NCBI GenBank assembly: GCA_029204225.1
Contig: CM055103.1
Coordinates: 8,266,866 to 8,330,865, forward strand
Direction: 5' to 3'
Source of the DNA: Diphasiastrum complanatum
Lineage: Eukaryota; Streptophyta; Lycopodiopsida; Lycopodiales; Lycopodiaceae
Length of the DNA stretch: 64,000 nt
Below are positions 46,901 through 57,812 of the stretch, one piece after another. The first letter of the stretch is position 1; each line of letters starts with the position of its first letter. The position numbers and the translations under genes are program-made. Below the pieces are notes generated by a model. It did no database searches. It was not told the DNA's origin and was given only the letters and a program-made list of their open reading frames with translations.

Positions 46901-47953
46901 TTATTTCACTTTCTTTTGTTCAAAGTGAATATGATCCTACTCTTTACATTAAGTTTGATGATGTTGGTATTGTACTTTTACTCATTTATGTAGATGACAT
47001 CATCATTAGTGAAAATAGTGTTGATGGTATTGAAAAAATCAAGATAGATCTATCCTTAGAGTTCAAGATGGTAGATCTAGGGTGTCTTCACTTCATCTTA
47101 GGCATAGAAGTACTTAGAGGGTCTGATTTTATCTCTATAAGTCAAGTAAACTATGCTCAAAGTCTTTTGAAGAAGTTTAAGATGGAAGTATGCAAAAGTG
47201 TTGACACACCAATGGAGCAAGATGTAAAAGTGCCAAATGAAGATGATGAAAGATCCTTCATGGACATCACTTTGTTTAGGCAACTTATAGGTTCCTTAAT
47301 GTGGATCACTATAACTAGACCAGATCTTAGCTTTAGTGTATGTAGGTTGAGCCAATCCATGCAAAAGCCATTGAATATCCATTGGAAAAAGGCTAAGAGG
47401 ATTCTAAGATACATCTCGGGTACATTGGATTTTGGGATTCTATATAGAAGAGATGTGATTAACCTTCATGCATTTAGTGATTCAGATTTTGCAGGGGACA
47501 AGAGGGATAGGAAATCAACAAGTGCCTATTCAACTTTCATAGGAGAAGGTGTGGTTTCATGGCTTTCAAAAAAAGCAAGAAACTATATCTCTATCTTCAA
47601 CCGAGGCCGAGTACAAAGCTTTGACAACCACTACAAAGGAGGTACTTTGGATCAAGAGATTATTGGTGGAACTAAAGATCATGGATTCAGAGGAGGCACC
47701 AATCATCTACAATGACAATATATCAGCCCAACACCTTGCATCTAACCCAATCTTCCATGCAAGATCTAAGCACATTGAGATATGCCATCACTTTGTGAGA
47801 GAAATGGTGCAAGCCAAGGAGATTGCTTTGGAGCATGTTCCAAGCAATGAATGTGTAGCTGATCTACTTACTAAACCACTTCAAAAGACACCTTTTATGC
47901 AGTTCAGATCATCACTTAGAGTGATTAGTAAAGCAATGATTGAACCAAGCTAG
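43997..47953 (+). pseudogene. CopI gag-pol polyprotein with two frameshifts
   Basis: ATG 43997 opens an 812-codon frame: gag (residues 1-~250), zinc knuckle CYYCSKMGHYASEC (256-269), protease WIDSGASSHM (312-321), GAG-pre-integrase LWHKRLGHVN, and integrase with its catalytic triad in HSDVH (~509), RSDNGGEF (~573) and GVSER (~609). Near 46200-46225 the frame shifts; RT continues to about 47570 (KWVFKLK, VSNAFLNG, active site LLLIYVDDII). A one-base gain in an A-run (about 47569-47575) shifts it again into the end of RNase H (LSSTEAEYKAL), with TAG at 47951-47953. RNase H SDSDFAGD is intact. The frameshifts could be genuine or assembly errors; apart from these the protein looks complete. Confidence 0.95.
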
Positions 47954-47967
47954 ATAGTGAGGAGGAG

Positions 47968-48649
47968 TGTTAAAAATTCACAATTCTAGCTTGACCAGTT
48001 TTGGTCATATGACTTGTAAATAGTTAGATGGTCATGATGTGGCTTGTCACACGTGCCAAATAGCATAGGATTCCATTCATAAGGATGTTCTCAAGTAGAC
48101 CGAAGTGTTAGAACCTTTGGAATGAGTCCAAATTATGCTTAGATACAAGGGAGAAAAAATAGGAGCTATTTTTGGTAATTTTTGCATTGTTGAGGGATCT
48201 CCAAGATTCCAACCCTAACTTGGTAGGGATGAAAGATCCACCAAAATTAGCATTAGGGATAGGTTTAGGGCTACTCATACCTGCCCAAAACCGTGATGGA
48301 TCATGTATATATAGGTGATGATATCTCACCAAAATCAATCAAGCAATTTCATGTTTTTTCTCTCATAATGGTGCAATTGCTCTCTATGTTCATAATTGTT
48401 TGAGTACTTGTGATTACTAATGATTATAGGATTGAATGTAGGTCTGGTGTACAGTACTCAGACTGTGGGAGGCCGTACTTTCACACGTGTGAAGCCTTCT
48501 TCAAGGATTTGGGCCATTTAGTGAGGTTCAAGCATAGATTTTTGATGGATTTTGATGGTTCAACTTGTGCTAATCTTATGAAATCATAATCTATTGTTTC
48601 CCTCATCATTTCAAGTGTTTTAGGATCCTTATTTGCTGTAATTTTTACA
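47968..48649 (+). repeat. 3' LTR of CopI
   Basis: Same length and sequence as the 5' LTR except one base; the palindrome is at 48480-48493. Followed by target-site duplication TAGAG. Confidence 0.98.
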
Positions 48650-48654
48650 TAGAG

Positions 48655-49262
48655 TATATATTCCACATAACTCAAGAAAAGTAAGAGTCATTCCAAAATC
48701 TTTCCATTAAGAAAATACTGGATTTAGGAATGAATACTTTCAAAACATGATTCTTTAACTGAACAAGATTCAAGTTCTATAAACAACTGGTAATTAAAGA
48801 CTGAACGCATATCAAAATGACAATCATCTACAACTACAAAAAACTTGAGATTACAATCCAAAATCACATCTAGATACCCAAAGTCCTGCTGAAAATAAAT
48901 TCAGTTATTATTCTTGGATTCATTATGATTCGTTATCCAATTGAGCTCTCTGGGATACAATCACAAATAAGTTGAGTTTATTCCTTAACTAAGGAATACT
49001 CTATCCCAAGAATAATGTATATCCAATGCACATAATTTTAACTGATGAACCCAAATGATTCACTAATCATGCGTCTTACAAGCTATATAGTTCAAAGACC
49101 ATCAGTTCCCAGTAAATCCACATCACACTGATCGTTTTGCCAATTAACTTCATCCTGGAGTGATCGACTACTCAAGTTAATTGCCAATGATTCAGAAATC
49201 TCAAATGTCTAGGTGAAGAATTCAATTATACTAGTATAACACCACAAGTTAGATCCTTACCA
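48655..49262. other. Flank between CopI and CopA'
   Basis: AT-rich and continuous with 42336-42499 once CopI is removed. No coding or element motif recognised. Confidence 0.4.
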
Positions 49263-50369
49263 TGTTGGATTATTCTCCTTTTTACCAATCGTCTAATCGA
49301 TTTTAATCTTCATCCATTGTTTATCCAGTTCTGTGGATTTTCCCCTGTGTTTACACAGTCTACAGAATTACAAGTGTTTTTACACAATCTGTAGAATTAC
49401 ACGGAGTTTATGGCAGTGTCACATTTTTCACCTGACAGAAATCTTGTGTAAAATCATAGTGTCGCATTTTTCGCTTTTTTCAAAGAGCCTCAAATGTTAA
49501 GGAAATGACTCTGGCAAAGTGCGGGACAACCCTAAATGAGATTTAAGGGCACCTTCACCTTTTTTCGCTTTTTTGCAAAGTCGCCTGTGGCTGTTTTAGT
49601 TCATTTATGCAAGGCTATAGTTTTGGTTCATTTATGCAAACAGAACATTTACAACCAATTTCACCACTTATCAGCAATCAATGACAAGGACCGGATGGAT
49701 GCCAACGGATCATCAGCCAACTGGCAATCGCAATTGACGACCTAATTTCTTAGTATTCATATTGTGTTGTTCATATTCATACAGATTAATTCATTGAAAA
49801 TCAGAATTATCTAGAGTGTTTGAATAGTTAGCTCTCTCTCTCGAGCCTGCGAGCTTGAACACTCCTAAGCACTCTAGCTCACTTCTTAGAGTTGTTTTAG
49901 AGGTTGCTATTGTGCTACTGCTCATCAGCATTGCGCATTAATTCAGACTTTCATTTTTAGCCGCTCAAAGATAGCGTAGAGTACATAGCTTCAATCCGCA
50001 ACTTATTGTACTCATGTACTTCTGTTTCGTTTTGAATCAATACTATTCTTTATTGCGTTCAGTTTCGTCTCAAACTGTATGCGTTTTTGTATTTCTTCAC
50101 AACTAATTATTTGTCTGATAATATTCGATGCTTAATTGTTTGGCTACGTAATCACTGTAGTATTGACGATTTCAAAGTTAGTTATTATAAGTTCAAACAT
50201 GATTTCTATCACTATTGTCTTGTTTGAAATTGATAGGCGTAGTCATGCATTGGAAAGATGAAGATAGTTTATTCTGCCATGCACGAAAGGTTTTCTTTCT
50301 AGACAGACGAATTATTTTCATTCGTTTCTTTTTGAGCTAGACCTATCTTCTGCATACCACTTTCCAACA
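49263..50369 (+). repeat. CopA' LTR (5' LTR, CopA family)
   Basis: 1107 bp, TGTTGGATTATTCTCC to CTTTCCAACA, with primer-binding site TGGTATCAGAGC immediately after (50370-50381). It is homologous to the CopA LTR at 2097-3299 near both ends. The part at about 49410-49600 (CAGTGTC..TTTTTCGCCT-type phrases) occurs in CopA's LTR in the opposite relative orientation. A second TATCAGAGC-like phrase near 50418 is leader sequence. Confidence 0.85.
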
Positions 50370-50705
50370 TGGTATCAGAGCTGTTTCACTACTTCTTTAT
50401 CTGATTCCAATATGATACCAGAGCGAAAGCTCTAATACTTCATTTTTTTTGTGATATCAAATTGATATCATACTCTTTAGTTTTTTTTTCAACCTTTCAG
50501 TATCAAAGAATTGATTTCTTATTGTTGGCATTACCACATCTTAGCATCATTGATACAATTGACAGACTAAGTTCCAGATGGAGTCTCAAAGTAAAGCAAG
50601 TCTTATAACAAACAAGCTGAATGGATCCAATTATTATTTGTGGTAATTTAAGATAAAGTGAAAATTGAAGGATGGTAAAGCTTTCGCGCTTATTATCCTC
50701 AATAT
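50370..50705 (+). pseudogene. CopA' leader and gag start, truncated
   Basis: Met-tRNA primer-binding site at 50370-50381, then a leader. At ATG 50578 the frame reads MESQSKASLITNKLNGSNYY followed by LW and a stop, then FKIK..LKDGKAF. This is the typical N-terminus of Copia gag (the LNGxNYxxW motif). The sequence breaks at about 50705, where unrelated DNA begins; pol and the 3' LTR are missing. Confidence 0.8.
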
Positions 50706-51375
50706 ATGAGATACACAAAAATTTGCCTTGCATCTCTACTCATCACTGGCAGGGCAAATTTTTTTTGCCTTTTTCTTGCCCTGCCTGCGGTGGAATCGGG
50801 CAAAGAAAATGCATCTGAGATGAGATGAGACAGTGCTTCATGTGATAATCTGAGCTTAGACTTAGTCACTTGGCAAGCTTCTGTTACTCTATGGTGCACA
50901 TGACTCTCCTCTGGAGAATATCTTTGAACACGCACTAAACAGCTTACGGCAGAATGTTTAGCTAAGGATGAAACATGAAATATTTTAGCAGCGATGTCTG
51001 GAATGGCTTGAGGGTGTTGGCTTATTCAATAGCTCCACGATTGCAGCAGTCATACCAGATTCGACAGCCTTAACTATATTTATGGTGGGCAAGCATATGC
51101 CCATAACTGCCCTAAGAATAGCTAATGTTAAAGTATCTGTGTAGTTTTGTTGCAGTACTCTAGTGAATTTTTCAAACAACCCACTGATGGAACCTATCAC
51201 GAGCCTCAGTTCACGGCTCTTAGCAAGATTTTCTAGAAGAATTGTTGCATCCAAATTTGACTGGGAAGTAGATCCCTCACGGAGAAAGTTGGAAACGCAC
51301 TCCAAGCAGTTATGGGAGCTTAACGCGATGGGTAGCAACGACAGAATTGCTACAGCATGTTTAGAAGCTGGCTAG
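50706..51375 (-). pseudogene. U-box/ARM-repeat E3 ubiquitin ligase fragment (PUB-like)
   Basis: On the minus strand 51338-50985 there is an ARM-repeat region: LPIALSSHNCLECVSNFLRE, then DATILLENLAKSRELRLVIG and ILRAVMGICL. After one frame break it continues at about 50990-50810 with IPDIAAKIFHVSSLAKHSAVS and KLRLSHEALSHLI. The order and the phrases (SREL, LL.NLA, AKIFxVSSLAxxxAVS) fit the C-terminal ARM domain of plant PUB ligases. The U-box itself and the true ends are absent. Flanking GC-rich hairpin sequence (50730-50810 and 51370-51560) suggests capture or insertion by a mobile element. Confidence 0.65.
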
Positions 51376-51575
51376 AGGCAAAAAAATTTGCCTTGTAGCT
51401 AGCGCGAGTAGAGCTACAAGGCAAAATTTTACCTTGTCAGAAAAAATGCCCTCCCTCATCTCTACTCGTCGGCGAGTGGAAATGGAGGGCTTTTTTTTTT
51501 TTGCCCTGCCAGCGATCTGGTGGGGCAAATTTTTTTGGTTTTTTTCTTGCGCTACAAAGTTTGAAACTCCTAGGA
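51365..51575. repeat. Cluster of hairpins right of the PUB fragment
   Basis: TGCCTTGTAGCT (51390-51401) pairs perfectly with AGCTACAAGGCA (51412-51423). GCCCTCC..CTACTCG pairs with CGAGTGGAAATGGAGGGC (51449-51492). TTGCCCTGCCAG pairs with CTGGTGGGGCAA (51502-51530). A related phrase CTGGCAGGGCAAATTTTTTTTG lies on the left side near 50742-50763 and matches CTGGTGGGGCAAATTTTTTTGG on the right in direct orientation. Confidence 0.8.
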
Positions 51576-52431
51576 TACCTTGAAACAATTGTATTACATG
51601 GCCTTAACTATACCCTAGGGCAGCTTCAGGTTACATATTTTGCACAAGTTTTCCAATTTTGTTTGATTCTAAGCAATTAATGCAATCAATTTTGGACATA
51701 ATTTTGAGGGGTATCTTGAATTTGGTTGCATAGGAGAAAACGTAAACTTTGAAACCTCTCATGAATGGATTTGGAGCTTCAAAACAAAAATTGGAGGTAA
51801 GGGTTTCCTCCATACATTGAAACCTCTAGTTTCGAATTTAGTAAAAAAATTTCTTGTCAATTATAGTGGTTGTACATCTCATAACTCCTCACCGCTTGAA
51901 AGTTATGGATGTTCGAAATTAGGTCAAAATTTCCAACCAAAGTTACAACTTGAAAATTGGACCACCGCTTAGCAATTATTACTCACAATTTGTCCAACCC
52001 CTCTAGCAAATCAACACATAGAATGTAGAAATCTTGATCAACCTATGATCTATCCTCAATCTAATGATTCTTGCCACTTCCTAAGATTGAAACAAACTCA
52101 AATGAAGTTCAGTAACCTCACAACCTAGAGATCCGATCAAAATTAGGGTTTTGACAAAATTACAAATTTTTGATTATTTCAAATTCTACATGCAATTGCT
52201 TAAAACTTGATATGCAACTTGTAGCCTCAAGTGAGGCCTATCTAATGCATCCAAAATCGGCTATTTCCAGTAATTTGTGGTGTGAAATCGAAATTCAACA
52301 GATTTTATTGTCGAAATTGGGTGGGCCTTCAATGGATACAATTTTTTTTGTCTTTTTCGCCTGTTCAAATTTACTTGTATTTATGTAGACTAAGTAACTG
52401 TCGCTTTTCTGGAAGTGTTGCAAAACGCCAA
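51576..52431. other. No recognised gene; small CopA-LTR-like patch
   Basis: Unassigned AT-rich sequence. About 52340-52390 (GTCTTTTTCGCCT..AATTTACTTGTATTTATGTAGAC) closely resembles 3127-3171 inside the CopA LTR, so it may be a scrap of that repeat. Confidence 0.4.
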
Positions 52432-53333
52432 TGGTGAAAAAGTTGACAAAATTTTCAAAATTCACACGTGTGGGGAATGTCCACAAGTATGATTGATCTT
52501 GATTAAGCTTTGTGATTAGCACAGTAACCTGATTCTAGATTGTTTAGCAAGATCTAGTTCAGAAGAAATGGCTTAACCACAATCTAGCATGCTAAGCATC
52601 AGATTATGATAGCAATGAATCAAAGAATGACCAAAAGTACAAGATTTCAATGTATTAGCGTTAGCTTCAACACGAGTTAGAGAGAGAAAGCTCGAGAGAT
52701 AACAAGCAAAATAGTTTAGATCCAAAATGCTTCTTGGTTTCCAAGGGGAGGCTCGAACCTAAGACCAAAGAAACTTTGGATGTCAAGCTAACCAACTAAG
52801 CCAACCCCATTGGTTTAAATCCAAAATGGCATGATGTAGCTACAAAACTTTGGTTCTTCATCATTGATTGTGAGGAGAGCTACACATATTTATGGAGTTT
52901 GAGGTAGCTCGAGGTAGAACCACATCTATCCATTCCAAAATGACAACTAAAGTGACATTTAGAGTCTATGTGACATTTGTCACTTGCCATGCATGAAATT
53001 CTACCAACTTTTTACAAGTGCACTAGTTCTAACTAACAAAGTACAAATCATCATGCATGTGTCCATTACACTTTGTGCATTTCACCATGGATCACTTACA
53101 ATTAATGCATGTGAGTGAATTGCCACGAGTTTCTACAAGCATGACTTTGCCAATTCTATGTCTACAAACTATATGCAAGTTGTATTCTTCAATCTTGACT
53201 TTACATAACCATGTAGCTTGAGTTCTATATAGGCCAAACTTGGCATTTTGCATTTATGAGCTACATACTTGCATGGTACAACATTTGTAGCAAGCCAAGA
53301 AATCAATATAGATTCGTTTTTCCAATTTTAACA
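52432..53333 (-). repeat. 3' LTR of CopG
   Basis: On the minus strand it begins TGTTAAAATTGG at 53333, directly after the polypurine tract (TTTTTAGAGGGAG, 53346-53334). The far end is uncertain (about 52432), because the second LTR lies outside the window. It contains a TTCACACGTGTG block at 52461-52472 and an 83-bp tRNA-like insertion at 52730-52812. Confidence 0.7.
52730..52812 (-). mobile_element. tRNA-like retroposed sequence (mini-SINE or tRNA pseudogene)
   Basis: On the minus strand it has a Pol III A box (TGGCTTAGTTGG, matching TRGCNNAGYNGG), an anticodon-arm-like CCAAAGTTTCTTTGG, and a B-box-like GGTTCGAGCC about 30 bases on, then CTTGGAAACCAAG, which can form a small 3' hairpin. Flanking direct repeats GTTTAGATCCAAAATG (52714-52729) and GTTTAAATCCAAAATG (52813-52828), 15 of 16 identical, look like a target-site duplication. 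The acceptor and T stems pair poorly, so it is not a functional tRNA gene. A tRNA-derived SINE head is the best reading. Confidence 0.6.
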
Positions 53334-56300
53334 CTCCCTCTAAAAATAATCTATATTGATTTGAACATGGATCTTGGTATAACTCCAAGATTGGTTCTAT
53401 GCTTGATGAAGGAACTTTTGCTCAAAGGTTTGGTGAGCATATCAGCAATGCAAGATGATGTGTCGATGTGCTCCAAATTGATTTCCCCTCCAATGAGCTT
53501 CTCTCTCACGAAGTGATGTGCAACTTCGATATGCTTGCTCCTTGCATGGAATATCGGGTTGTTGGCAAGGGCTTGGGCTGAAATGTTGTCACACATGATC
53601 ATAGGTAGATCCTCTTCCAAGATTATCTTTAGTTCCACTAGTAACCTCTTGATCGAAAGCACTTCCTTTGTTGTTGTAGTGAGTGCCTTGTACTCAGCTT
53701 CACATGATGAGAGTGATACAATATCTTGCTTTTTGGAAAGCCAAGATATCAAGTTTCCTCTAAGATAAATGACATAAGCACTTGTAGATTTTCGATTTGC
53801 TCTATCACTTGCAAAATTCGAGTTAGAATAACCAATAATAGAAAGATCTTCACTTTTATACAATAAACCAAAATCAAAAGTTGAAGATATATATCTAAGC
53901 ACTCTCTTGGCCATTTTCCAATGATAGATAGTAGGATTTTGCATAGCCTGGCTCAACTTATGAACACTAAAGCTTATGTTAGGTGGTTATTGTGAGCAAA
54001 TTAAGGAGCCTATAAGACTTCTAAAAAGTGTGATGTCCACGAAGGATCTTTCATCACCTTTGTTAGAATCCTTTACATTTTGCTCCATAGGTGTTTCTAT
54101 ACTCTTATAATTCAACATATTGAACTTCTTTAACATTGAAAAAGCGTACTTGGATTGACATACAAAAGCTTTATCTTTAAGAAAGTCAATCTCTAATCCT
54201 AGAATATAGTGAATTTTTCCAAGATCTTGCATCTTGAACTCTTTTCCAAGTGCGATCTTGGTTTCCTAACTAACTTGATACTACTTCCTGTTTGAATGAT
54301 ATCATCAACATAAATAAGAAGAATGACAATATCTTTATCAAAAAACTTGACATATAAGGAAGGATCATAGTTACTAAGATTAAATCCTAGTGACTCAAGA
54401 AAGGTGCTAAGTTGAGAAGACCATGATCTTGGAGCTTGCTTCAATCCATATAAACTTTTGAAGAGCAAGCAAACTTTTTCTTTATCATGGATGAACCCAA
54501 TAGGCTGATCCATATCAATCTCTTCTTTTAGATACCCATTTAGAAATGCATTAGAGACATCTAGTTGAAGAACTTGCCAATTGAATAATCAAGCAAGAGA
54601 ATTTATGATTCTAATTGATACCATCTTTGCAACTGGGACAAAGGTCTCCTCATAATCAAGTCCATAAACTTGAGCAAAACCTTTAGCACAAAGCCTAGCC
54701 TTGTACTTGTTGATTGTGCCATCTTGATTATACTTGACTCGAAAAACCCACTTGCAACCAATTATGTGCTTGTTGGATGGAAGATCCACAAGCTCCCATG
54801 TCTTATTGGCCATCAAAGCTTCATATTCCTCCTTCATGGCAAGGTACCATTCCTTCGAGTTGAGTGCATCATATACATCCTTCGGCTCCTCATGAGAAAT
54901 AACTAGTGGAGTTGATTTCCACTTGCTTGCCTCTATCTTCATAGGTAAGTCTTCTAGGCTCGGATCTTTCTCTTTGAGATCTCCTTGGTGAAAAGATTCG
55001 AGGTGACTCCTCCTCAATTCTCGGCCCCATCTCTCCATGATAATATTCAAGGGTGATGATTGGAGTATCTTTGTGAGAATCTTTGAACTCGGCCTCCTCA
55101 AGAATGTATTTTTGATCTTCATGAAATACAACATCCCTACTCTCAATTGTAGTTGAGGTAGAGGGAACATAGCTTCTATAAGCTTTCTTGTTGGATGCAT
55201 ATCCAACCATGATCCGTTTAATAGAATTAGGATCATCTCTTTTCCTTGTTTCCAAGGGCACATTAACAAATTGCACATATAGTTTGCACAATTTATAGCT
55301 TCACCCCAATAATCAATAGGCAAAGAAGCTGCTACTCGAATTGCTTTAGCACATTCACATAAAGATCTGTTTTTCCTCTCAGCTACTCCATTTTGAGATG
55401 GAGAATAAGCACAAGAAAACTATCTCTTTATTCCTTCACCTTCATAGTATTCATGAAACTTGTTGGAGATGTATTCATCTCCTCCATCACATCTTAAATC
55501 TTTAACTTTAAAAGAAAACTGTTTCTCAACATAAGCTTTGAAGATTAGGAAGTGATCAAAAACCATTGCCTTTGAAGAAAGTAGATACAACCAAGTATAT
55601 CTAGTAAAGTCATCAATAAAGGTGACAAAACATGTTGCACCACCAATATTTTTAGAAGATGAAAAATGTACATCTGAGTGTATAAGCTTTAAAGGATGAA
55701 TAGTCTTTATAAAAGACTTCTGATATGGCTTTCAGTGTGACTTTGCAATGGCACAAACCTCACAAGGCTTGAAATCTTTAGAAAGAGATTTTGGAAGACC
55801 AATAGCCTTCACCTTCTTAACCATAGAAGACATAGATTTAGAGTTAGGATGACCCAAACTTCTATGCCACAGCTCCTCCTTAGATAACAAAGCAACTTCA
55901 CAAAGGTTTGCATTCTCATAAGAATTCAACTTCAAAATTCCACCACATCTAGATCCATCAACAAGGATCTCATCTTTTCTCTTGATAAAACAAGTATTGG
56001 AGTTGAACTTTACATCACAACCATTATCAAGAAACTTTTCCACACTAATTAAGTTCTTTATGAGTTTTGGAATGAAAAGAACATTAGAAAGTGCAAGAAC
56101 TTTTGAAGAAGCAAGTTTCAATGGAATGTTGCCAATTCCTTCTATTGGGCACTCATGATCATTAGCTATGTAAATAGATCTCTTGAGTCCTTTGAAAGGT
56201 AAGATTGAGTCAAATGACTCCTTTGAACAACACATATGTGAAGAGGCTCTACTGTCTATGTACCAAGCTCCATCTTTCTTGAAAGGTGATGAAGAAAAAC

Positions 56301-57193
56301 TGACACCATAAGCGATCTTTCTCCATCACTTGCAATAGAATCTTCTTCAATCTCTTTGGAGAGATTAGCTTGCTTGAGCTGGTTTTTCTTCTTGAAGCAA
56401 TTAGAGGCATAGTGCCCCTTCTTGCCACAGAAGAACCACTTCACTTTCTTCTTCTTGGTCTTTGAGTTAGAAGGATGAGATGTATCATCCTCTTCACCAT
56501 CTTTGTCTCGATCTTTGGGTTTGTCTTTGTTGGATGCTTGAGAAAACTGGTTCTTACTCCTTCCTTTCTGCTTGCCTTTGACAAAGAGGGCTTTGTCACT
56601 TATACCATGCTCGAGTTTATTCATCCTGGAGAGTTTATAGCTTTGTCTAGATTCTTCAGAAATAAGAATTCCTTGGAGAGTTTCTAGATTAGGCAGCTTC
56701 TCTTTAATAGCAAAAGACTGAACAAGATTATCATAGTCATCTCTCAAGCCATTCGATATGACTTGAACTAGCTCATCTTGGTTAATAGTAACACCAACAC
56801 AAGAAAGCACTCTCATAACATAGTTAGATGCACTCTCTTCACTTCTTTGAAAACTTTGGAAAATCTGATTCCTAAGAGTGAATATTCTAGAAGTATTATT
56901 TGCTTCATAGATGGTCTCTAGTGCATCCCAAGCTTCTTTGGCTGTAGTGCAAGATCCTATCTCTCTCAAAATTTCATTAGATACATTCATCTTAATGAAA
57001 TGTAAAGCCATTCTAGCTCTTTTCTTATACTTAAGAATTTCAGCCTGTGCTTGAGGCTCCTCCTCAACACCAAGCACAATATCCATAACATCTTGGAGTA
57101 TCAAAATAGACTCCATTTTGAACTTCCAAATTGATAATTAGAAGTGTTTAGTCTTTCAATGGCTTCTAGAAGATATCCTCCCTGAGATGCCAT
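53334..57193 (-). pseudogene. CopG gag-pol, degraded
   Basis: Minus-strand gag starts at ATG 57193 (MASQGGYLLEAIERLNTSNY), with the CopC/CopD/CopI type of gag. Zinc knuckle CGKKGHYASNC near 56430-56395 with an altered first Cys pair (WFFCGKKGHY). Then protease/GAG-pre-integrase 56235-55732 (LWHRSLGHPNSKSM), decayed integrase 55730-55320, and RT 55323-54200 (KWVFRVK; RLCAKGFAQ; LLIYVDDIIQ near 54310). RNase H follows at 53956-53351 (SLSSCEAEYKAL; IKHRTNLGVIP). A deletion near 55280 fuses CANYMCN to the FVNVPLETRK segment, losing about 35 residues of the integrase end; several frame breaks add to this. Confidence 0.88.
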
Positions 57194-57419
57194 TTTAATG
57201 AAGACTTCTTAGTTATTGGACTGAGATATGTTTGAGCTTGTTCCAATTAGACTTAAAGTTGCTGCTCTCTTTCACTATAGGTATTTTCAAGGATGTACTT
57301 CCTTCCTATGTGAAACACTTGCAACTGTATTTGAGATGACTCTCAAATATTTCACAAAACAAGTTATCTAGATCGGACACACAAAGTGGATTGAGACACT
57401 TTGGCTAGTTTGAATCCCT
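57194..57419 (-). other. CopG leader, left part
   Basis: Non-coding leader upstream of CopG gag. It is interrupted at about 57419 by GypH and probably resumes after 63580. The sister elements have leaders of 730-810 bp, so roughly 500 bp plus the 5' LTR are expected to the right. Confidence 0.55.
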
Positions 57420-57812
57420 TTACTTTATGCATAAGCAGGCCTTGGGCCCTTTTTTATTCATTAGTGACATTCAGACTATATGGTTGGCCTTTGGCCTTAT
57501 TATTCATTATTAGGCCATTTGGACATATTACTGGAGAGTGGGGGCCTTCTTGGAGGGCGCACTATTATCCCTCCCAGTTGGGCCCTAGCCACTGGAAGCT
57601 TCCTTTTAGGGCTTCCTCTTGGCTATAAGTAGGGAAACTGTGTCATTTGTCATTCAACTGATGATATTGATCTCTCTCTTTAGCCTCCTTAATCTCTCTC
57701 TTTCCTGCTTTCTAGGGTTAAGTCTTGCTTATGTGCTGCTTTCATAGCTTAAGTCTTGCTTATGTGAAGCTTTCATAGCTTAGCTCTAGATCAGTTGTGG
57801 CTCTATTCGTAA
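57420..57812 (+). repeat. 5' LTR of GypH (probably 5'-truncated)
   Basis: TTACTTTATGCATAAGC to CTATTCGTAA. A TATA-like GGCTATAAGTAGGG lies at 57619-57632, and two near-identical ~35-bp units (TTAAGTCTTGCTTATGTG..GCTTTCATAGC) sit in tandem at about 57718-57781. Confidence 0.9.

Larger units (their letters stand above)
42505..48649 (+). mobile_element. CopI: complete, very young Copia element
   Basis: A 6145-bp plus-strand element. Both LTRs are 682 bp (42505-43186 and 47968-48649), with a single visible mismatch (CCTAAG/CCGAAG). The 5-bp target-site duplication TAGAG is present at 42500-42504 and 48650-48654. The primer-binding site TGGTATCAGAGCC begins at 43187, and the polypurine tract GTGAGGAGGAG is at 47957-47967. 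All Copia domains are present in order. The near-identical LTRs mark it as the most recent arrival in the window. Confidence 0.98.

Noticed and set aside
52730-52812. Functional tRNA gene
   Set aside because: A and B boxes are present but the acceptor and T-stem do not pair well and the anticodon loop is not of normal size, so I call it a tRNA-like retroposed sequence.
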